Of a stretch of DNA of 64,000 bases, positions 60,409-64,000 are shown piece after piece; position 1 is the first letter of the stretch, and the number at the start of each line of letters is the position of its first letter. A program made the translations under genes and the position numbers. The notes beneath the pieces are model-generated. The model saw only the letters and a list, made by a program, of their open reading frames with translations. It had not been told where the DNA came from and ran no database searches. This stretch comes from Polyangiaceae bacterium. GTDB taxonomy: Bacteria; Myxococcota_A; Polyangia; Polyangiales; Polyangiaceae. Where the stretch lies: contig JADJXL010000017.1 in assembly GCA_016715885.1 (NCBI GenBank), forward strand, positions 1 to 64,000, written 5' to 3'.

Positions 60409-61506
60409 ATGTGGAACCTCGTCGGGATTTTAGGGTTGGCTCTGCTGATGGTGGTTCACGAGAGTGGCCATTACTTCGCAGCCCGAGCCTTCGGCATGCA
60501 CGTGACGAAGTTCTCGATCGGGTTCGGTCCGACGTTCTTCAAAATCGTCCCAAAAGACGGGTACTTCTGGTTCATCACGGGCGCGGACAAAATCCAGATT
60601 CGCCTGTGGAAACACGACCCTGAGCGACACGGCCCGACGATCTACCAAGTCGCGATGATCCCGTTTCTGGCGTACGTGCAAATCGCCGGAATGAACCCAT
60701 TCGAGGACAACGATCCCAACGACAAACACAGCTACGCCAATGCGAGCTTGACGGGACGCATCTCGACGATTTTCGCCGGGCCTCTCGCGAATTACCTGTT
60801 CGCATCCGTGTTTTTCTTCGGCGCGTTCATGCTCGGCGGCGTCCCATCGAACGAGGCGTACGTGACGCCGCTCGAAGGGAAAGTCGCGATCGCGGCCGGG
60901 ATTCGCGAAGGCGACAAGGTGGTCGAAGTCGCGGGCACGCCGATCCAAACGTGGGGCCAGATGGCCGAGCAGATTTCGAAGCGGCCGGGCGAGCCCATCC
61001 ATGTCGTGGTCGAACGGGACAAACAGCGCGTGACGCTCGACATGACGCCAGCGAACGAGAACGGAACGGGGCGCATCGGGGTGACGGCGTTCGAGCAGCG
61101 TGTTGCGGTAACGCCAAAAGAAGCGGCAAAGCTTGCCGTGACGGAACCTGCAAACGTCGTGAAAATGCTGGTCGTGAGTCTCGGGCAGCTCATCACGGGC
61201 AAGGTGGAAGGCGAGCTTTCAGGGCCTGTGGGGATGGTCAAACACGTAGCCAACGCAGCGAAGCGAGGCACGGCGTATGGCCTGCACTTGCTCGGTGCGC
61301 TGTCGGCGTACCTCGGTGCGTTCAACTTGATTCCGCTCCCGGCGCTCGATGGCGGGCGGCTGATGTTCTTGACGTACGAAGCGACGACGCGAAGGCGTCC
61401 GAACGCGCGCATCGAGGCGTGGATTCACGCGATGGGCATCCTGATGTTCTTGGGTCTCATGTTGTGGGTGACCGTGTTCAAGGATCTCGGCCTCGGATCG
61501 AAGTGA
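60409..61506 (+). CDS. rseP: Site-2 protease (RseP-like, M50) with PDZ domain
   Basis: A 365-residue inner-membrane protease: zinc motif HESGH (His17, Glu18, His21) in the first membrane helix, a PDZ domain about 155-235 (GIREGDKVVEVAGTPIQTWG), and the third ligand in the LDG motif (Asp314, PALDGGRLMF). Length is a little shorter than E. coli RseP (450) because one PDZ domain is present instead of two. Cleaves membrane-anchored proteins such as anti-sigma factors. The stop and the possible GTG start of the lipoprotein gene overlap. Confidence 0.9.
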   Translation: MWNLVGILGLALLMVVHESGHYFAARAFGMHVTKFSIGFGPTFFKIVPKDGYFWFITGADKIQIRLWKHDPERHGPTIYQVAMIPFLAYVQIAGMNPFEDNDPNDKHSYANASLTGRISTIFAGPLANYLFASVFFFGAFMLGGVPSNEAYVTPLEGKVAIAAGIREGDKVVEVAGTPIQTWGQMAEQISKRPGEPIHVVVERDKQRVTLDMTPANENGTGRIGVTAFEQRVAVTPKEAAKLAVTEPANVVKMLVVSLGQLITGKVEGELSGPVGMVKHVANAAKRGTAYGLHLLGALSAYLGAFNLIPLPALDGGRLMFLTYEATTRRRPNARIEAWIHAMGILMFLGLMLWVTVFKDLGLGSK

Positions 61507-61511
61507 ACGCG

Positions 61512-62201
61512 ATGCTTGGCGCTCGAGCATTCACGCTGGCCTTGTTGCTTGCAGCCGGAAGTGGTTGCGCGACGCAAACGGTGAGCCTTGCAGAAGGGCC
61601 GCGGGAGTACGTCGCGACAGACTACGAAACGGTGCTTCGCAAGTGGACGCGCACGGGCGATCTTTTCGCGGTGTCGGAGCTGGAGAGTTACCTGACGGTG
61701 ACGGCGACGTTCGAGTCGTGGGATTTCCGTTGGGCGTACGTGGTGCGGTACGTGCAGGACTATCGGCTCACGATCGAACAGCGCAAGAAGCTGCTCGAAC
61801 GGACGCTCGACGAGACGCGAGACCATCATCAGTTTTTCGTGGCGCTTTACGGCGGCGAGCGTCGGTACAACGATCTGACGAGGCCAGACAGCGCGTGGAT
61901 CGTGCGGCTCATCGACGACACGGGGAACGAGACTGCACCCGAGGAGATCGTTTCGATCACGAAGCCGAACGCGGTGGAGCGGACCTACTTTCCGTACAAC
62001 ACGGTGTATCGCCAGGCGTTTCGGATTCGGTTTCCACACAAGAAGGCGAGCGGCACGCCGACGATTTCGCCGCAAGCGACGTGGGTGGGGCTGCGCTTTG
62101 CGGGAGCTCAAGGCAACAGCGAGCTGGTGTGGGCGCTGAAGGAATCAGGCACGCAGAAACAGTCACCGCTGGGCATTCCGACGACCATCGCGGCGCGGTG
62201 A
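61512..62201 (+). CDS. Lipoprotein of unknown function
   Basis: A 229-residue protein from ATG 61512 (GTG 61503, overlapping the previous stop, is an option). Lipobox AAGSGCATQ, then an alpha/beta domain with EYVATDYETVLRKWTRTGDL, SWDFRWAYVVRYVQDYRLT and RPDSAWIVRLIDDTGNE. No known domain. It follows the site-2 protease so closely that the two form an operon; a role at the envelope is inferred. Confidence 0.7.
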   Translation: MLGARAFTLALLLAAGSGCATQTVSLAEGPREYVATDYETVLRKWTRTGDLFAVSELESYLTVTATFESWDFRWAYVVRYVQDYRLTIEQRKKLLERTLDETRDHHQFFVALYGGERRYNDLTRPDSAWIVRLIDDTGNETAPEEIVSITKPNAVERTYFPYNTVYRQAFRIRFPHKKASGTPTISPQATWVGLRFAGAQGNSELVWALKESGTQKQSPLGIPTTIAAR

Positions 62202-62203
62202 TT

Positions 62204-62338
62204 GCCTCACCCCCTGACCCCCTCTCCACACGTGGAGAGGGGGAATAGGCCTCACCCCCTGACCCCCTCTCCACACGTGGAGAGGGGGAATAGGCCTCAC
62301 CCCCTGGCCCCCTCTCCACACGTGGAGAGGGGGAATTT
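62204..62338. repeat. Triple 45-bp hairpin element between convergent genes
   Basis: Three tandem 45-bp units at 62204, 62249 and 62294. Each contains CCCCCTCTCCAC, two bases and GTGGAGAGGGGG, a 12-bp-stem palindrome preceded by CTCACCCCCTGAC. Sits exactly between the stop of the lipoprotein gene and the stop of the convergent gene, so it may work as a two-way terminator. Same core occurs in a single copy at 32300-32335. Confidence 0.9.
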
Positions 62339-62340
62339 CG

Positions 62341-64000
62341 TCAGCGTGAGAGCAGTTCGCCGACGATGGGAACGTTTTCAGCGAAGTCCAAAGCGAGCTT
62401 GCGATCGCCAACCAGAAGCAGCGCACCTGACGAGGCCGCGCGAGACCAAAGCGGCGCCGCTGCACCTGCCCAAAGAGCTTCGGGGAACAGGAGCTCGCCC
62501 GGACGAACATCGGCGACGACGGTTGCAGGATCGCCTTCGAGCACTTCGACGCTTCCGCCGACGACGAAGACGAGGCCCGGCATCGGCCCGTCTTCTTCGG
62601 TGATCGTTTCTTCGGGTTCGAGCACTCGAACTGCGAGCCGCGCGAGCATGGCGTCACGCGTGGCGAGATCGACCTGCGCGAGAGCACCGAGCGTGAGTCC
62701 GACGCGCGCTTGGAGTTCGTCCGATAGCGTTCGGCAACCTTGCTCGGCGCGCGGATGAGCACTGAAAGCGCTGTCGAAAACTTCGGACGACCAGCGGGAA
62801 ATGGTGGCTCCAGCGCCACTGCCGATGATGCGCAGAGGGACCGGTTGTGCAAGCGACCCGCGCGAAGCAATGAACGAACGTGGCCCAGCGACCTTGGCCG
62901 GAACGTCCAAATTCACCGCACAAACGGATACTTCGCCGGCGATCACGAGCACGGCGCCGAAGGCGGTGCGCGCTTCACCGGGTACGATGTCGTCGACGAT
63001 CGCGGTGCGAACGAGCGTGCGTTGAACGTCTTCGGGAAGTCCTGCGAATGGCTCGACTGCACGCAATTCGACGTTGCTGATCCTGAGCGAATCGACAGGA
63101 GGCGCAGCCGATTCTCGAGGCGGCGGAAGACTACTTTTGCTCGCGGTCGGCGCGGAAGGCGCAACCGAGGACCGCACGGCCTCGAATGCTGACTGCGATT
63201 TGGACTTGGAGAGGGGTGCACTCGGCGGAATCGAAAGTGGCCTTGGGGCGATGGATCCTGGGCGCGGAGGAGGCGCGGGCACACGAGGCGGAGCGACTGA
63301 TGGGCCGGGCTTTTTCGTGATTTCGAAGAGCGGTTTCGTTCCGGGCGCGGGGGGCGGTATCGAAGTTTTTCGTCCCACTGCCGCCGCTTCGGCTTCGGCT
63401 TGCATGAGTGCAGCGACTGTCGTGCCGCTCGGCAACGTGTCGGTGAACATGCGGCGGGAAGCATCTTCCTCGGCGGGGGGAGGCGCATCGGCTGGAGCAT
63501 TGTGCCGAGGTGCTGGAGGCGCGGGTCGGCCCAAAGCGCCGGAAGGAAGCTTGGGCGCTGGTGGAATCGTCGGACGCCGCACGGAGGGGCGCGGCGCCGT
63601 CGGCACGATGTCCGATGCGGGGGCCTGTTCGGGCGTGGGCACATCGCTCGACGCTTTCGCGTCCTGCGGCGGCGCTGGGGTAGCCGCAGGCTCGACGGAT
63701 GCAGCGAGCGGAGTCGGTGGCGTCGGCCTGCGAGGAGCCTGGGATGCGTCCGCGTCTTCGCTTGGTGGCGGCGGTGTTGGCGCTTTGGTTGTAACAGGCG
63801 CTACCGGTGGAGGCGGCTGTGTTGGAACTTTGGCAGACGTAGGCGGTGGTGGAGGCGCGGGCGTCGGGCTTTTTGCCGACGTTGGCGCGGCGGGTGGCGG
63901 TGGCGGCGGCGTCGGTGCCTTCGCTGAAGTTGGAGCGGCTGCAGGCGCCGGTGCCGCGGGAGGAGGCGGCTGTGTGGGTGCCTTCGTCGATGGCGGCGCG
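62341..64000 (-). CDS. Pro/Ala-rich protein with cyclic-nucleotide-binding-like domains (N-terminus outside window)
   Basis: The frame is open from the stop at 62341 up to the window edge (553 codons seen), so the start lies beyond 64000. The upstream part is low-complexity Pro/Ala/Lys/Thr with repeated motifs like PTSAKAPTPPPPP. After a Ser/Pro stretch (IPPSAPLSKSKSQ) come two regions with cNMP-binding-like beta-strands: AFGAVLVIAGEVSVCAVNLD and GLVFVVGGSVEVLEG with VRPGELLFPEALWAG. The phosphate-binding Arg is not obvious. Perhaps a scaffold or regulator; cyclic nucleotide binding is uncertain. Confidence 0.7.
   Translation of the reverse strand, partial: APPSTKAPTQPPPPAAPAPAAAPTSAKAPTPPPPPPAAPTSAKSPTPAPPPPPTSAKVPTQPPPPVAPVTTKAPTPPPPSEDADASQAPRRPTPPTPLAASVEPAATPAPPQDAKASSDVPTPEQAPASDIVPTAPRPSVRRPTIPPAPKLPSGALGRPAPPAPRHNAPADAPPPAEEDASRRMFTDTLPSGTTVAALMQAEAEAAAVGRKTSIPPPAPGTKPLFEITKKPGPSVAPPRVPAPPPRPGSIAPRPLSIPPSAPLSKSKSQSAFEAVRSSVAPSAPTASKSSLPPPRESAAPPVDSLRISNVELRAVEPFAGLPEDVQRTLVRTAIVDDIVPGEARTAFGAVLVIAGEVSVCAVNLDVPAKVAGPRSFIASRGSLAQPVPLRIIGSGAGATISRWSSEVFDSAFSAHPRAEQGCRTLSDELQARVGLTLGALAQVDLATRDAMLARLAVRVLEPEETITEEDGPMPGLVFVVGGSVEVLEGDPATVVADVRPGELLFPEALWAGAAAPLWSRAASSGALLLVGDRKLALDFAENVPIVGELLSR

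Overview
The window looks like a chromosome segment of a myxobacterium, probably of the Polyangium/Sorangium branch. The reasons are GC-rich DNA, many lipoproteins with Gly/Ser, Asp/Ala or Cys-rich linkers, two SUMF1-domain lipoproteins, eukaryote-like proteins (a Ser/Thr-kinase-like AAA protein, a legumain-like protease, a lipin-type LNS2 phosphatase) and polymorphic RHS and AHH toxins. This is inference; no rRNA or tRNA gene was seen.

Region 1 (1-18.3 kb) is accessory and decayed. It holds two direct copies of a cassette. Read on the minus strand, each copy has an array of 21-bp repeats, a truncated kinase-like/AAA gene, and a very large SpvB/FG-GAP/RHS toxin-like gene full of frame changes. 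Copy 1 (1-8923) is cut by the window edge and is interrupted by an IS701-like element (6836-8391) with 14-bp inverted ends and a CTAG duplication. Copy 2 (11072-18278) keeps its toxin tip, followed through an ATGA overlap by an intact small gene that is a candidate immunity gene.

Region 2 (18.4-23 kb) holds a broken AHH-nuclease lipoprotein toxin with an intact Imm11-like immunity gene, then relics: an AraC regulator fused to a sulfotransferase fragment, a Y1-type transposase piece and a YhhN-like membrane gene.

Region 3 (22.7-34.4 kb) is mainly intact surface and secreted proteins: a DUF4230 protein, a large FG-GAP lipoprotein with one frame change at a run of A, a Cys-rich lipoprotein followed by a lipoprotein that joins a periplasmic binding domain to a legumain-type (C13) protease, a DUF2341/LamG lipoprotein, a lone MazF-like toxin, and a three-gene operon whose middle gene carries twelve nonapeptide repeats.

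Region 4 (34.4-64 kb) is ordinary, well-kept chromosome: sucCD, fumC, a ROK kinase, a proline iminopeptidase with a methyltransferase, Uma2 and universal stress proteins, an M28-PDZ peptidase, MscS, alpha/beta hydrolase, an M15-like peptidase, an HpaB-family monooxygenase, an LNS2 phosphatase coupled to a STAS-like gene, thiol peroxidase, a TonB-dependent receptor, a site-2 protease coupled to a lipoprotein, and a Pro/Ala-rich protein with cyclic-nucleotide-binding-like folds running off the right edge. Gene-free stretches in it carry palindromic or tandem elements at 37.6, 48.5 and 62.2 kb.

Reading frames are intact nearly everywhere from 26 kb on and broken nearly everywhere before 23 kb, so decay is concentrated in the mobile/toxin region. 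Sequencing or assembly error in the repeats cannot be excluded from sequence alone.
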